DNA of 42,245 nt, taken from contig NZ_MKJY01000563.1 in NCBI RefSeq assembly GCF_001942465.1, positions 1 through 42,245 of the forward strand. The letters run 5' to 3'. The translations under genes were made by a program, and so were the position numbers. This document shows positions 7,518 to 16,135 of the stretch, in pieces. Positions within the stretch are counted from its first letter, which is position 1; each line of letters starts with the position of its first letter. Origin of the DNA: Actinomadura sp. CNU-125 (lineage in GTDB: Bacteria > Actinomycetota > Actinomycetes > Streptosporangiales > Streptosporangiaceae). The notes beneath the pieces are model-generated. The model worked only from the letters and a program-made list of their open reading frames with translations. It was not told the origin of the DNA and made no database searches.

Positions 7518-8476
7518 CTCGCGGCCCTCCCGCCGATCATCGGACGCACCGTCGAGTTGAAGCATCCGGCGTCCAGTTCGCCGCCGAGCGCGACGAACGC
7601 CGCGGGCGTCAGCTCGGCGACCCGCCCCCGCGGCGACGCCCCGCACTCGGTGCACCGGTCGCAGAACCGCGCCGCGACGCACCCGCACTCGATCACCGGC
7701 ACCGAACGTTCCCGGCCGTCGCACTCGTTGCGCACCACGACCGCGCTGCCCAGCGACAGGTACGGCATCGCGACGCACGGCGCCGGCGCGTCCGCGCAGC
7801 CCCCGGCGTGCCCCTCCGGATCGACCGCCGGATACGCCGCCCCGGCGGGCGCGGCGAGCCCCCCGAACCAGGTCACGGTCCCGTGCAGCGTCCCCGGGAC
7901 GGGCGCCGCGGGTTCGGGCGCCGCGAGGTCGGCCACCCGATATCCCGGCTGGGACGTGCCCGGACGCACCGCGAGCGGCCCGTCCGGCGAACCCACGCAG
8001 ATCACGTCGAACAGGTATCCGGGCTGCATCCGCGGATGCCTGACCTGCACCGTCCCGAGGGCGTGCGGGGGGATCACCACGCGGGCGCGCCCGCGATGGG
8101 GGCCCATGTCCACCTCCACGGTGTCCCGCCCGCACGCCGTGATCGTGCCTGCGACGCGCTCGATGTCGACCCAGACCCGGTCGGCCCGGCCCCCGTCGCC
8201 GTCCGGCGCGCCGCCGCCCACCCGCACGATCGCCCGTCGTCCCGGCCGCAGCGCGGCGAGGTCCCCGCGCCCGCCGTGCCAGACCCGAACGTCCTGGTCC
8301 ATCCCGATCCGGACGGACGTGCCCGCGATGTCGAGGACGAGCGCGCGCGCCGTCGCGTCCACGATCGTCCCGGCTCGGACCCCGCCCGTCTGCGCGTCCG
8401 CCAGTACTTCGACGGGGTCGATCCTGCGGACGGGCCCGCTGAAGGACCCGAACGGCCCACCGCCCGGTCCGGACAT
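7511..8476 (-). CDS. Cysteine-rich protein with RlpA-like double-psi beta-barrel domain
   Basis: 321 residues from ATG 8476 (MSGPGGGPFG). Residues 15-150 contain two beta-rich modules of similar pattern (RAGTIVDATARALVLDIAG and VAGTITACGRDTVEVDMGP). The last 110 residues resemble the RlpA/expansin barrel: LGSAVVVRNECDGRERSVPVIECG, then RVAELTPAAFVALGG and LDAGCFNSTVR. This domain carries at least nine cysteines, including ECGC and CDRCTEC, far more than usual for RlpA. No signal peptide is visible with this start, and the upstream extension does not provide one. Overlap with the MauE-type gene suggests that the cysteines are redox substrates or partners. Confidence 0.7.
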   Translation of the reverse strand: MSGPGGGPFGSFSGPVRRIDPVEVLADAQTGGVRAGTIVDATARALVLDIAGTSVRIGMDQDVRVWHGGRGDLAALRPGRRAIVRVGGGAPDGDGGRADRVWVDIERVAGTITACGRDTVEVDMGPHRGRARVVIPPHALGTVQVRHPRMQPGYLFDVICVGSPDGPLAVRPGTSQPGYRVADLAAPEPAAPVPGTLHGTVTWFGGLAAPAGAAYPAVDPEGHAGGCADAPAPCVAMPYLSLGSAVVVRNECDGRERSVPVIECGCVAARFCDRCTECGASPRGRVAELTPAAFVALGGELDAGCFNSTVRPMIGGRAARW

Positions 8477-8973
8477 GCCCGCGCCGGCGGCCTCCCGCGC
8501 GGTGACGCCCCGACCGGCGGCGGCCGGAACGGCCGCGCCAGGACCGGGGTTCGGTGATGCGGCGCGGGATCTCCGGCAAAGGGGCGGTGGGGGCGGGGCC
8601 GCCGAGGACGGCCTTGCGGTGGCGGCGGGTCGCTCCGCGGCGGTGGCGTGGCGGCATGCGGCGGCACTCCGGCGTGGTCGGCGGTGGCGCACGGCTGTCT
8701 GAACCGGGCCGGTGGGGACGCTGTTGTTAGGACAGCGAGTCAAGGTTCACGTGTGCCGACATCCGTGTCGACGGATTTGTCGCGATAAGTGGCCAGGTGG
8801 GGGACGTCTGATCTACCTGGGTTGAAGATTATGCACTGGTTGACCCGAATATGTGCTTTTTGTAGGACCGGAATTACGATCTTCGTGCGATCGTCAACTG
8901 TACCGGGAGTGCGCACGGTCCAAGATCAGGAAAGGCGGCCGGGCGGCTCCACAACCCCTGGTCCGGTGATGAG
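8477..8973. other. Intergenic region with a sigma-70-like promoter
   Basis: The left part (8477-8720) is GC-rich, with no credible gene. The right part is more AT-rich and carries TTGACC at 8840-8845, a 17-base spacer and TAGGAC at 8863-8868, a plausible promoter for the sigma gene at 8974. The short open frame across 8789-8977 has no family features. Confidence 0.5.
8840..8868 (+). promoter_or_regulatory. Candidate promoter of SigE-type sigma gene
   Basis: TTGACC, 17 bases, TAGGAC. The -35 element matches five of six consensus bases; the -10 is weaker. It points toward the sigma gene about 105 bases downstream. Confidence 0.45.
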
Positions 8974-9536
8974 TTGAGCAGGACGCGGCAAGAGGAGTTC
9001 CGCGACTACGTTACGGAACGCGGGCCCGCCCTGCTCCGCGCCGCCAAGCGGCTGACCGGCGACCGAGCCGAGGCCGAGGACCTCCTCCAGGCCGCCCTCG
9101 CCAAGACGTACCTGGCGTGGGACGCATTCGCGATCGTGCGGCGGTCGACGGATATGTCCGGCGGGCCATGGTCAATACGCAGATTTCTTGGTGGCGACGC
9201 CGCAAACTCGACATTTACCCCACCGATGATCTTCCGGACCGTCCCGTCGATGATCACACGCGCCGTACCGAACTGCGGGACGTGCTCGGCCGCGCGCTCC
9301 GCCGGTTGCCCGAACGGCAGCGGCTCGCCGTGATGCTCCGCTATTACGAGGACATGTCCGAAGCGGAGATCGCGGAGGTGCTCGGCGTCAGCGTCGGGAC
9401 GGTCAAGAGCACCGTTTCGCGGGCCATGGCGCGGCTCCGCGACGACGACGCGCTCGGCGACGACTTCCCCGGCATCCCGCCGCAGCGGCCGCGGCGCCGC
9501 GACCGTCCGGACGGCGACCCGCCCGACGGGCCGTGA
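8974..9536 (+). CDS. SigE-family sigma factor, interrupted by a one-base deletion near 9122
   Basis: The start is probably TTG 8974 (MSRTRQEEFRDYV); no better in-frame start was seen and the ribosome site is weak. Region 2 (LLRAAKRLTGDRAEAEDLLQ, ALAKTYLAW) is in the first frame. The rest (RIRDRAAVDGYVRRAMVNT, then QISWWRRRK) is in the frame opening near 9117. Adding one C in GACGCATT rejoins them. Region 4 is clear: LRRLPERQRLAVMLRYYEDM, then SEAEIAEVLGVSVGTVKST. Together about 187 residues, the usual size for this actinobacterial group of small ECF-type factors. It directs RNA polymerase to stress or development promoters. No anti-sigma gene is adjacent. Confidence 0.85.
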
Positions 9537-9568
9537 ACGGCATTCTGACGTCGAGTCAGGGTCCGCGT

Positions 9569-9588
9569 GATCACGTAGGGATGTGATC
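9569..9588. promoter_or_regulatory. Inverted repeat GATCAC-N8-GTGATC
   Basis: Perfect 6-base arms (9569-9574 and 9583-9588) with an 8-base spacer, between the SigE-type gene and the next sigma gene. It has the size of a dimeric regulator site. The arms share GTGA/TCAC with the repeat at 9602-9617. Confidence 0.4.
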
Positions 9589-9601
9589 GGTAACCCTCAG
9601 G

Positions 9602-9617
9602 TCACCGTTAATGGTGA
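9602..9617. promoter_or_regulatory. Inverted repeat TCACC-GTTAAT-GGTGA
   Basis: Perfect 5-base arms around an AT-rich centre, 14 bases after the previous inverted repeat and about 110 bases upstream of the fused sigma gene. It may be a second half of the same control region. Confidence 0.35.
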
Positions 9618-9726
9618 TTTCGGGGTTCATGTGGCCTTCCGGGGGTCGACGGGTGTATGCAAGGTGGGCCGATTGTCCGGACGACCCCCTTGGGGACGGA
9701 CTCCCATGCCGGCGCCGGGAGCTTGA

Positions 9727-11215
9727 ATGCCGAGGATGTCCCCCTCCGCCGACGCCTCCGACCGAAAGCTGGTCAAGGGGCTGAACGACGGCGACGAGTC
9801 GGCCCTCGCCGCGATCTACGACGAGTACGGCGAGCGCGTCTACGACTACGTACTGTCGATGCTGGGGGACGAGCGGGCCGCGGCGCGGATCGTCCACGAC
9901 ACCTTCATCGACGCCGCCCGCCGCGCCCCCCGGATGCGCGACCACGTCCACCTCGGCTCCTGGCTGTACGGTGCGGCGCGCCGCCGCTGCATCCGCCGCG
10001 GACGCGTCAAGGATCTGTACTGGGAACGGGACGGCGAGTTCGCCGACGCGCCCTTTCTGGATCGTGCCGAAACCGAGGACGCCGGCGAACTCCCGCCGTC
10101 GGAGGAACTGCACGAACTCCTGCGCGCGTCCCTGTCCCGCCTCGACCCGGTCGACCAGGAGATCGTCCTGCTGGCGTTCCGGCACGGCCTGCCGCCCGCC
10201 CGGCTCGGTGCCGCGCTCGGGCTGTCGGCCCGCCGCGCGAAGGCGCGCACGCGGCGCGGCCGGGCCGTGATTAGCCGCGCTCGCCGACGAACTGCGCCGC
10301 GCCGCCCGCGCGTGCGCGTCCCGTCCGTCCGCCGCCGAGGGCGATGCGCGGCGACGCGCACGCCGACGACTGTCCGGACTGCCTGCGCCGCGGCCGGGTC
10401 CGCGCACCGTGCTGCTCGGCGCCGTGCCCGCCCCGGTGCTGCCCGCCGCCCTCCGGCACCGGGTCATGCACACCGCGACCGACCCCGAGCTGGCGCGCAC
10501 CGCGCGGACATCGCCGCCCGCGGCGGCGCCCTCACCCCCGCGGGCCTGCCGATCCAGCCGGACGTCCCGTCGCCGTTCACCCGCCGCTGGCTGTTCACCG
10601 TCGGCGGCATGGCGGGCGCGCTCGCGGCGGCGGTGGCCGCGGTGGCCGCGATGGGGCCCGGCATCGGCGAGGGCACGCTGACGTGGCCGCCGTTCGGCAC
10701 CGAACCGCAGCCGGTCGATGACCAGCCCGTCGCCGTCCCCCGGCGGCGGCGGACGGCCGTCCGGTCCGGGTGCCGGTCCCGGCGGGGGCGGCAGCGGCGG
10801 CCCCCGGACGCCGCCCATGAACCCGCAGACGCGGCCCGACTCCTCGTCGCCCGCGCAGTCGCCGACGACGAGCCCGCCGAGTTCGCCCGCGCCGTCGTCC
10901 CCGACGCCGAATCCGCCGCTGGAGAAGGGCGTCCTGGTCGTCAACCCGAACAAGGTCGAGCTGAACGGGACCAAGACCGCCTACCTCAGCCTGGCCGCCG
11001 AGAACGGCCCGGTGCAGTGGACCGCGATGTCCTCCACCAGCCAGCTCGAACTGTCGCAGATGCAGGGCGGCATGCCCGAGGACGGCACCATGAACCTCAC
11101 CGTCACGCTGCGGACCGCGCTGATCGGCCTGCCCGGCACCGGCAAGCTCACCTTCACCGACTCCGAGGGGTTCCCGCACGTCGTCGAGGTCGAGTGGGGC
11201 GTCACCCTGCTCTGA
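9727..11215 (+). CDS. Sigma factor fused to anti-sigma-like zinc motif, membrane helix and extracellular domain (several frame breaks)
   Basis: Start ATG 9727, behind GGGAG. Region 2 (ALAAIYDEYGERVYDYVLSM) and region 4 (LSRLDPVDQEIVLLAFRHGL, LGLSARRAKARTRRGR) are intact up to about 10265. After that the likely coding frame changes about five times. One segment (10344-10405) reads DAHADDCPDCLRRGRV, an H-x3-C-x2-C pattern like zinc-binding anti-sigma domains. The next reads LLGAVPAPVLPAALRHRV. A membrane helix follows (WLFTVGGMAGALAAAVAAVA), then a Pro/Gly/Ser-rich linker and a 95-residue Ig/BACON-like beta domain ending GFPHVVEVEWGVTLL. The breaks fit loss of one or two bases in GC runs. A membrane-tethered sigma is the simplest reading. 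Separate sigma and membrane genes remain possible. Confidence 0.65.
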
Positions 11216-11290
11216 CCGCCGAGCGGGGAACCGGCCGTCTCCGGCCCGGCAAGTACGGGTGACCATTCGCAGAGCCGAGAGGCCACCCAC

Positions 11291-11886
11291 ATGAGCACGG
11301 ACGGCGATGACGCCTTCCACATCCGGCGCTCCCGGGACGATCCGGACGCGTTCGCCGAGATCTTCCGTCGACACGCGCCCGACCTCAAGCGTTACGTGAC
11401 CCGCCGCCTCGGGGCCGACACCGCCGAGGACGTCGTCGCCGAGACGTTCCTGGCCGCGTTCCGGCAGCGCGACCGATACGACCCGTCCCGCCCGAGCGCC
11501 CGCCCCTGGCTGTTCGGGATCGCGACGAACCTCGTCGGACGGCACGTCCGCACGGAGGTGCGGCAGTTGCGCGTCCTCCGGCGCACCGGCGCGACCCGGT
11601 CGTCGAGCCGTTCACCGACCGCAGCGACGACCGGATCAGCGCCCGGGCCGACGGGCCGCGGATCGCCGCCGCGCTCGCCGCGATGCCGAAGGGGCACCGC
11701 GACGCCCTGCTGCTGTTCGCGTGGGGCGACCTGTCGTACGTCCAGATCGCCGAGGCGCTGGACGTGCGCGTCGGGACGGTCCGGTCCCGCATCAGCCGGG
11801 CGCGGCGCAGGCTGCGGAAGGAACTCGGCGAACCCGAAGAGTCGCACCTTCGCACGATCGTGCACGAGGAGCCCGTCCATGACTGA
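11291..11886 (+). CDS. ECF sigma factor, interrupted by a one-base deletion near 11595
   Basis: Start ATG 11291. Region 2 is clear: DDPDAFAEIFRRHAPDLKRY, EDVVAETFLAAFRQR, RPWLFGIATNLVGRH. After RRTG at about 11590 the frame must change. The continuation DPVVEPFTDRSDDRISAR leads into region 4 (MPKGHRDALLLFAWGDLSYV, then IAEALDVRVGTVRSRISR) and ends at TGA 11884-11886. Without the correction the first frame runs on through out-of-frame Arg/Ser-rich sequence into the next gene, giving a false fusion. The stop overlaps the next gene's ATG by eight bases, so the two are translationally coupled. Confidence 0.85.
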
Positions 11887-12934
11887 GATCAGCCGACTCC
11901 GCGAGTTCCGCTCCGAGGTTCCCGAAACGCCCGGCCTGCGCGGCGAGGAGGCCGCTCTCCGGGCCGCCATCGCGGGGAAGGCCGAGGACGCCGCGGCCCG
12001 TCCCCGCCTCCGTCGCGGCTCCGGCGTCCGCGTCCGCTTCCGGACGGGGGTCGCCGCCGTACTCGGCGCCGCCGCCGTCGTGGCGACGGCCGTCGTGTCC
12101 CTGGCCGTGATCGGGGACGACGCCCCGGGCGGCGGCGCCGGGCCCGCGGTCGTCCGCACGATGCCGGTCGCGCACGTCCGGTTCCTCCAGCAGGCGGCGG
12201 ACAAGGCGGGCGAGCACCCCGAACTGCATCCGAAGCCCGGCCAGTTCCTCGTGTTCGAGTCGCAGATGATGAACACGTCCGAGGAGAATTCCGCCGCCGG
12301 GCAGACCCGCTACCTGCATCGGGTGAAGCGCACGATGTGGACGCCGGTCGAGGGCGACTCGACCCGTGCCGTCCTGCGGACCACGAACCTGCAGCCCAGG
12401 CCGTGGCCAGGCAGTCCCATCCCGGACAGCGCGCGCGCGGGCGTAGGCGAGACCACCACCGAGAGAGCCGCCGACTTCGACGACCGGGCCGAGTGGTTGC
12501 GCACCGACTACGCCTACCTCAGCGAACTGCCCGTCACTCCGGAGGGCATGTACGCGCACCTCTACGCCGGCCTCGGAACGGGCCCCGAGGCCGACGCGCA
12601 GGCATGGCAGAACCTCGGCGGCATGCTCACCGAGGCGTACATGCCCGCCGCGCAGCGCGCCGCCCTGTTCCGCGCGGCCGCCGCGATCTCCGGCGTCCAG
12701 ACGGTCGGCGAGGCGGTGGACGCCGCCGGACGCACCGGCGTCGCGGTCGCGCTCGTCGTTCCCGGCAGCGGTGTCCGCACCGAGTACATCTTCGACCCCG
12801 GCACCTACCGCTACCTGGGCGAACGCGGCGTCGTCACCGACCCGGCCCGCGCCCGCGCGCCCGCGGGGACGGTCCTGACCGCCACCGCGCAGCTCGACGT
12901 CGAGATCGCCGACGCGCCGCCCGCGGTGCCGTGA
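11879..12934 (+). CDS. CU044_5270-family membrane protein, putative anti-sigma partner
   Basis: 351 residues from ATG 11879. The N-terminal 55 residues are cytosolic and charged. A single membrane helix follows (VAAVLGAAAVVATAVVSLAV), then a large outer domain with a FLVFESQMMNTSEENSA segment. This order is typical of the CU044_5270 family, which in actinobacteria repeatedly sits directly after an ECF sigma gene. Overlap with the sigma gene supports joint function. The N-terminus probably binds the sigma factor while the outer domain senses envelope conditions; that role is inference. Confidence 0.8.
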   Translation: MTEISRLREFRSEVPETPGLRGEEAALRAAIAGKAEDAAARPRLRRGSGVRVRFRTGVAAVLGAAAVVATAVVSLAVIGDDAPGGGAGPAVVRTMPVAHVRFLQQAADKAGEHPELHPKPGQFLVFESQMMNTSEENSAAGQTRYLHRVKRTMWTPVEGDSTRAVLRTTNLQPRPWPGSPIPDSARAGVGETTTERAADFDDRAEWLRTDYAYLSELPVTPEGMYAHLYAGLGTGPEADAQAWQNLGGMLTEAYMPAAQRAALFRAAAAISGVQTVGEAVDAAGRTGVAVALVVPGSGVRTEYIFDPGTYRYLGERGVVTDPARARAPAGTVLTATAQLDVEIADAPPAVP

Positions 12935-12949
12935 CCGGGCCCGGCGGCG

Positions 12950-13708
12950 TCAGCTCTGCGTGGGCTGGTTCCGGACGGTCTCCAGCCGGTCGCCGAGCGC
13001 CTCCTGGACGCGCGCCTCCATCGCCCGCGCGATGAACGGGTCGACGACCATCTTCACCAGCGGACGCATCCGGCGCACGACCGCCGCGACCTCGGTGACC
13101 TCCTCGCCGCCGGGCGCGGCCTGGTCGAGCCGGTCGAACACGTGCTCCTCGACGAGCCCGACGAACCGGCCCGCGATGACCTCGCAGTCGGCGCGGATCT
13201 GCGCGGCGATGTCGAGGACGGCGTCCAGCGGGATCCCGGCCGCGACGAGTTCGGCGCCGACGTGCAGGAGGCGCGGGCTCGGGACGCGGTAGCCGTCGCC
13301 GTCCGGTTCGCGCTCGATGAGGCCGAGTTCGATCGTGCGCTGCCGGAAGTGCGCGACCTCGTCCTCGTCCAGCCCGGCGCCGAAGAGTTCGACGAGCTCG
13401 GCGTCGGTGGCGGTGCCGGGGAGCTCGTCCGACCACGGGTCGGTGAGCACCTTTTCGAGGCCGAGGACCTCGCCGACGTCCTTGCCGGTCTGCCAGGCGG
13501 CCAGCAGCTCCTTGATGATCGCCAGGGTGTAGCCGCGGCCGAGCAGCTTGCCGATCAGCCGCAGCCGGGCGAGGTGGTTGTCGTCGTAGAGGCCGACCCG
13601 GCCCTGCAGGCGCGGCGGCGGCAGCAGGCCCCGGTCCTGGTAGGCGCGGATGTTGCGGACGGTGCTCCCGCCGGTCCGCGCCAGCTCGTCGATTCGGTAC
13701 TCGGCCAT
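12950..13708 (-). CDS. MerR family transcriptional regulator
   Basis: 252 residues, start ATG 13708 (a GTG two codons earlier is possible). The N-terminal MerR DNA-binding domain is clear: RIDELARTGGSTVRNIRAYQ, RGLLPPP, then GLYDDNHLARLRLIGKLLGRG. The remaining 170 residues are helical, with no metal-binding cysteines, so it senses something other than a heavy metal. It is transcribed divergently from the adenylate cyclase gene with about 85 bases between the starts. Confidence 0.9.
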   Translation of the reverse strand: MAEYRIDELARTGGSTVRNIRAYQDRGLLPPPRLQGRVGLYDDNHLARLRLIGKLLGRGYTLAIIKELLAAWQTGKDVGEVLGLEKVLTDPWSDELPGTATDAELVELFGAGLDEDEVAHFRQRTIELGLIEREPDGDGYRVPSPRLLHVGAELVAAGIPLDAVLDIAAQIRADCEVIAGRFVGLVEEHVFDRLDQAAPGGEEVTEVAAVVRRMRPLVKMVVDPFIARAMEARVQEALGDRLETVRNQPTQS

Positions 13709-13793
13709 CCCCACCCGCCGGTGTCGTCCGCCTTGACCGGCGTGATCTTACTCCGCCAAGATATGTGACATCGAACGATGACAAGGTGGCGCC

Positions 13794-14799
13794 ATGGTCG
13801 CATCCCGCGTACCGGACGACATCGAGGAGACGCTCCTCGGCGGTCCGATGCACCTCACCCGGCAGGAGGTCGAGGAGGTCGCGGGACTGTCCGGCGACCT
13901 CGCGGTGCGGATCTGGCAGGCCCTCGGCTTCCCCATCCCGGCCGACGACGAGGCCGCGTTCACCGACGGGGACGTGGCCGCCCTGCGCGAGATCCGCGAC
14001 ATCCTCGACGGCGACCTCGTCGACGAGGAGATGGTGCTGCAGCTCGTCCGGGCCGTCGGGCAGACGATGGGACGGCTGGCGAGCTGGCTCGGGGACGTGT
14101 GGCTGCTGCGGCTGAGCGCCATGCTGCCCCCGGACGAACCGGTCACCGCGGACCTCGTCGTCACCGCGCTCGAATCGACCGAGGAGCTGCGCCCCGCGTT
14201 CGAACGGCTCCTCCTGCACGGCTGGCGGCGGCAGCTCGCCGCCGCCGGGATGCGCGCCGCCGCGGGCACCGCCGCCGCCCGCACCGACCCGGCGGCCGGC
14301 ATCGCCCACCTCGCCGTCGGGTTCGCCGACGTCGTCTCGTTCACCCGCCTCAGCCGCAGACTGGACGCCGACGAGCTGGCGGCGTTCGTCGAACGGTTCG
14401 AGTCCGCCGCGAGCGAGGTGGTCGTCGAGGCGGGCGGCCGGATCGTCAAGACGCTCGGCGACGAGGTGCTGTTCGTCGTCGCCGAACCGGTCGGGCTCCG
14501 AGGCGGGGCTGCGGCTCGCCGAACGCTTCGCCGCCGAGCCCGGCTTCCCGGACGTCCGCGTCGGCCTCGCCTACGGGGAGGTCGTCCAGCGGCTCGGCGA
14601 CGTGTTCGGCACCCCGGTCAACCTCGCGGCACGGCTCACCGCGACCGCCTACCCGGGCGCGGTGCTGATCGACGGCGGGCTCGCCGAGGCCCTTCCGCGC
14701 GACGAACTGCGGTTCGACGTCTCGGGCCTGCGTCCCCGTCCCCTGCAGGGGCTCGGCCGCGTCCGCCCGCGCCTGCTGCGCCGTCCCCGGAAAGGCTGA
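13794..14799 (+). CDS. Class III adenylate cyclase with Rv1264-type regulatory domain, frame break near 14495
   Basis: Start ATG 13794. Residues 15-140 resemble the helical adenylate cyclase regulatory domain of mycobacterial Rv1264, a pH-responsive inhibitor. The catalytic domain begins with VGFADVVSFTRLSRRL (metal-binding Asp) and GRIVKTLGDEVLFVV (second Asp region). After AEPVG at about 14492 the reading moves to another frame: SEAGLRLAERFAAEPGF, YGEVVQRLGDVFGTPVNLAARL, which holds the transition-state Asn and Arg. Two lost bases (or one gained) explain the shift. It ends at TGA 14799. The product is cAMP, or possibly cGMP. Confidence 0.85.
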
Positions 14800-14800
14800 A

Positions 14801-14823
14801 CCGGGCCGGGGGCGCCGGCCCGG
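14801..14823. terminator. Bidirectional terminator between cyclase and SPW genes
   Basis: CCGGGCCGG (14801-14809) pairs perfectly with CCGGCCCGG (14815-14823) around a five-base loop, in the 37-base gap between two convergent genes. There is no strong U tract on either side. Confidence 0.6.
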
Positions 14824-14836
14824 CTCGCGGCGTGCG

Positions 14837-15277
14837 TCAGCCGCGTCTGCGCATCATCGCGACGCCCATGGCCGCGAGTCCCAGGCAGACCGCGACGGCT
14901 CCGACGACGACGTTCGTCCAGATGGTGCGGGTCGTCGCCTGGTCCCCGCTGATCACCCACGGGGCGACGATCGTCCAGACGCCGAGCACCGGCACCACCC
15001 AGGCCATGCCGTGGGTCCGCGCGAAGTTGGCGGCGAAGCCCGCGGCGAGCAGCGCCACCGCGATCCCGATGATCAGGTTGTTGACCGCCAGGTTCGTGAA
15101 GCCGGAGAACCCGACGATCCACGGCGACACGGCCAGGAACAGGCCGGCGAGGACGATCAGTCCGTCCGTCCCCTGGGCGGCGGGCGTGGCGGACGCCGCC
15201 TCGTACCGGTTCCGCATCTCGACGATGTCGGGATGGTGCTCCATACCGCTCGTCGACCGACTCGAACGAGTGGTCAT
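14837..15277 (-). CDS. SPW-repeat membrane protein
   Basis: 146 residues, start ATG 15277 behind GGAGAGGG. Two copies of the SPW signature are present (LFLAVSPWIVGFSG and VWTIVAPWVISG), each at the end of a membrane helix. Four helices are visible in total, with a polar 40-residue N-terminus and an arginine-rich C-terminus. SPW-repeat proteins are small four-span membrane proteins of unknown function, common in actinobacteria. Confidence 0.85.
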   Translation of the reverse strand: MTTRSSRSTSGMEHHPDIVEMRNRYEAASATPAAQGTDGLIVLAGLFLAVSPWIVGFSGFTNLAVNNLIIGIAVALLAAGFAANFARTHGMAWVVPVLGVWTIVAPWVISGDQATTRTIWTNVVVGAVAVCLGLAAMGVAMMRRRG

Positions 15278-15444
15278 TGTCCCTCTCCTTTCCGCTCGCA
15301 AGGGTTGCGGACTTCCTGTTTCCGGCACGTGACCTCTCACACGCCTATAAAGGGGAAGATTCGCCCATTTCTTGGCATTAAGCCGCCCCGGGCGTCCTCC
15401 GGGGTCGGCGCCTCGGCGACCCGCGCGAACGCGCCGGGCTCCGC

Positions 15445-16056
15445 TCAGGGCCGGAACGCGCGGAGCGTCGCGTCGACGAGGGCGTCGGCGTACTCCGGGG
15501 TGAGCGGCCCCGAGCGGTACAGCCAGCGCAGGGTGAGGGGGGAGTAGAGCATGTCGAGGACCAGGTCGAGGTCGGCGTCCGCCGCGAGCTGCCCGGCCGC
15601 CTGCCCGCTGCGCAGCCGCGCCTTCTTCGCCTCGTCCACCGGCCCGGCGAGCTTCTCGTGGTACTGCGCGGCGAGTTCCGGGTCGCCGAGGATCTCGGTG
15701 TTGAGCGCGCGGACCGGCCGCTCGAACCCCGGGTCGGCGAACTCGGCGGCGGTCGCGCGCAGGACGGCCTTGAGGTCGGCCTCCAGGTCGCCGGTGTCGG
15801 GCAGCGTCACCTCGCCCTCGCCCCCGCCCTCGCCCCCGCCCTCGCTGAGCGCGAGGAACGAGTCGAAGATCACCGCGCCCTTGGACGGCCACCAGCGGTA
15901 GATCGTCTGCTTGCCGACGCCCGCCCGCGCGGCGATCGCCTCGATCGAGACCTTCGCGTACCCGACCTCGGAGATCAGCTCGCGGGTGGCGTCCAGGATC
16001 GCGCGCCGGGACCGTTCGCTGCGCCGGGACCGGTCGGGCTTCTTCTTGCTGGTCAT
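15445..16056 (-). CDS. TetR family regulator (controls the divergent SDR gene)
   Basis: 203 residues. The N-terminal helix-turn-helix reads ILDATRELISEVGYAKVSIE, AIAARAGVGKQTIYRWWPSK. A Gly/Glu-rich insertion (GGGEGGGEGE) lies in the ligand domain at about 72-82. The C-terminal part resembles the TetR_C_11/LuxR-like group. Two operator candidates, one in the spacer to the SDR gene at its -35 and one below its -10, share the GAGACGG/CCGTCTC core, so this regulator probably represses both genes. Confidence 0.9.
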   Translation of the reverse strand: MTSKKKPDRSRRSERSRRAILDATRELISEVGYAKVSIEAIAARAGVGKQTIYRWWPSKGAVIFDSFLALSEGGGEGGGEGEVTLPDTGDLEADLKAVLRATAAEFADPGFERPVRALNTEILGDPELAAQYHEKLAGPVDEAKKARLRSGQAAGQLAADADLDLVLDMLYSPLTLRWLYRSGPLTPEYADALVDATLRAFRP

Positions 16057-16082
16057 GCCCGCACCTTAACACGAGACGAGAC

Positions 16083-16097
16083 GAGACGGACCGTCTT
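16083..16097. promoter_or_regulatory. TetR operator 1
   Basis: GAGACGGACCGTCTT, a near-perfect inverted repeat, overlaps the first bases of the SDR -35 element TTGACT at 16096. It lies 27 bases upstream of the TetR start. Confidence 0.65.
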
Positions 16098-16125
16098 GAC
16101 TCCGATCGGACATCGTGTGCATACT
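16096..16125 (+). promoter_or_regulatory. Promoter of the SDR gene
   Basis: TTGACT (16096-16101), an 18-base spacer and CATACT (16120-16125), a good actinobacterial sigma-70-type promoter. Operator 1 covers the -35 edge and operator 2 lies just below the -10, a clear repression layout. Confidence 0.6.
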
Positions 16126-16135
16126 GATCCCACGA

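Noticed and set aside
6675..8702. A 675-codon open frame on the plus strand
   Set aside because: It is antisense to the MauE-type and barrel genes, which have clear motifs. Its composition (His/Arg/Pro-rich) is typical of a reverse-frame shadow in high-GC DNA.
8789..8977. A 62-codon open frame upstream of the SigE-type gene
   Set aside because: No domain, signal or ribosome site, and it overlaps a good promoter candidate.
11291..12934. A single 547-codon gene joining the ECF sigma factor and the CU044_5270 protein
   Set aside because: The middle part (about 11595-11880) is out-of-frame Arg/Ser-rich sequence. Sigma region 4 lies in another frame, so the fusion is caused by one missing base.
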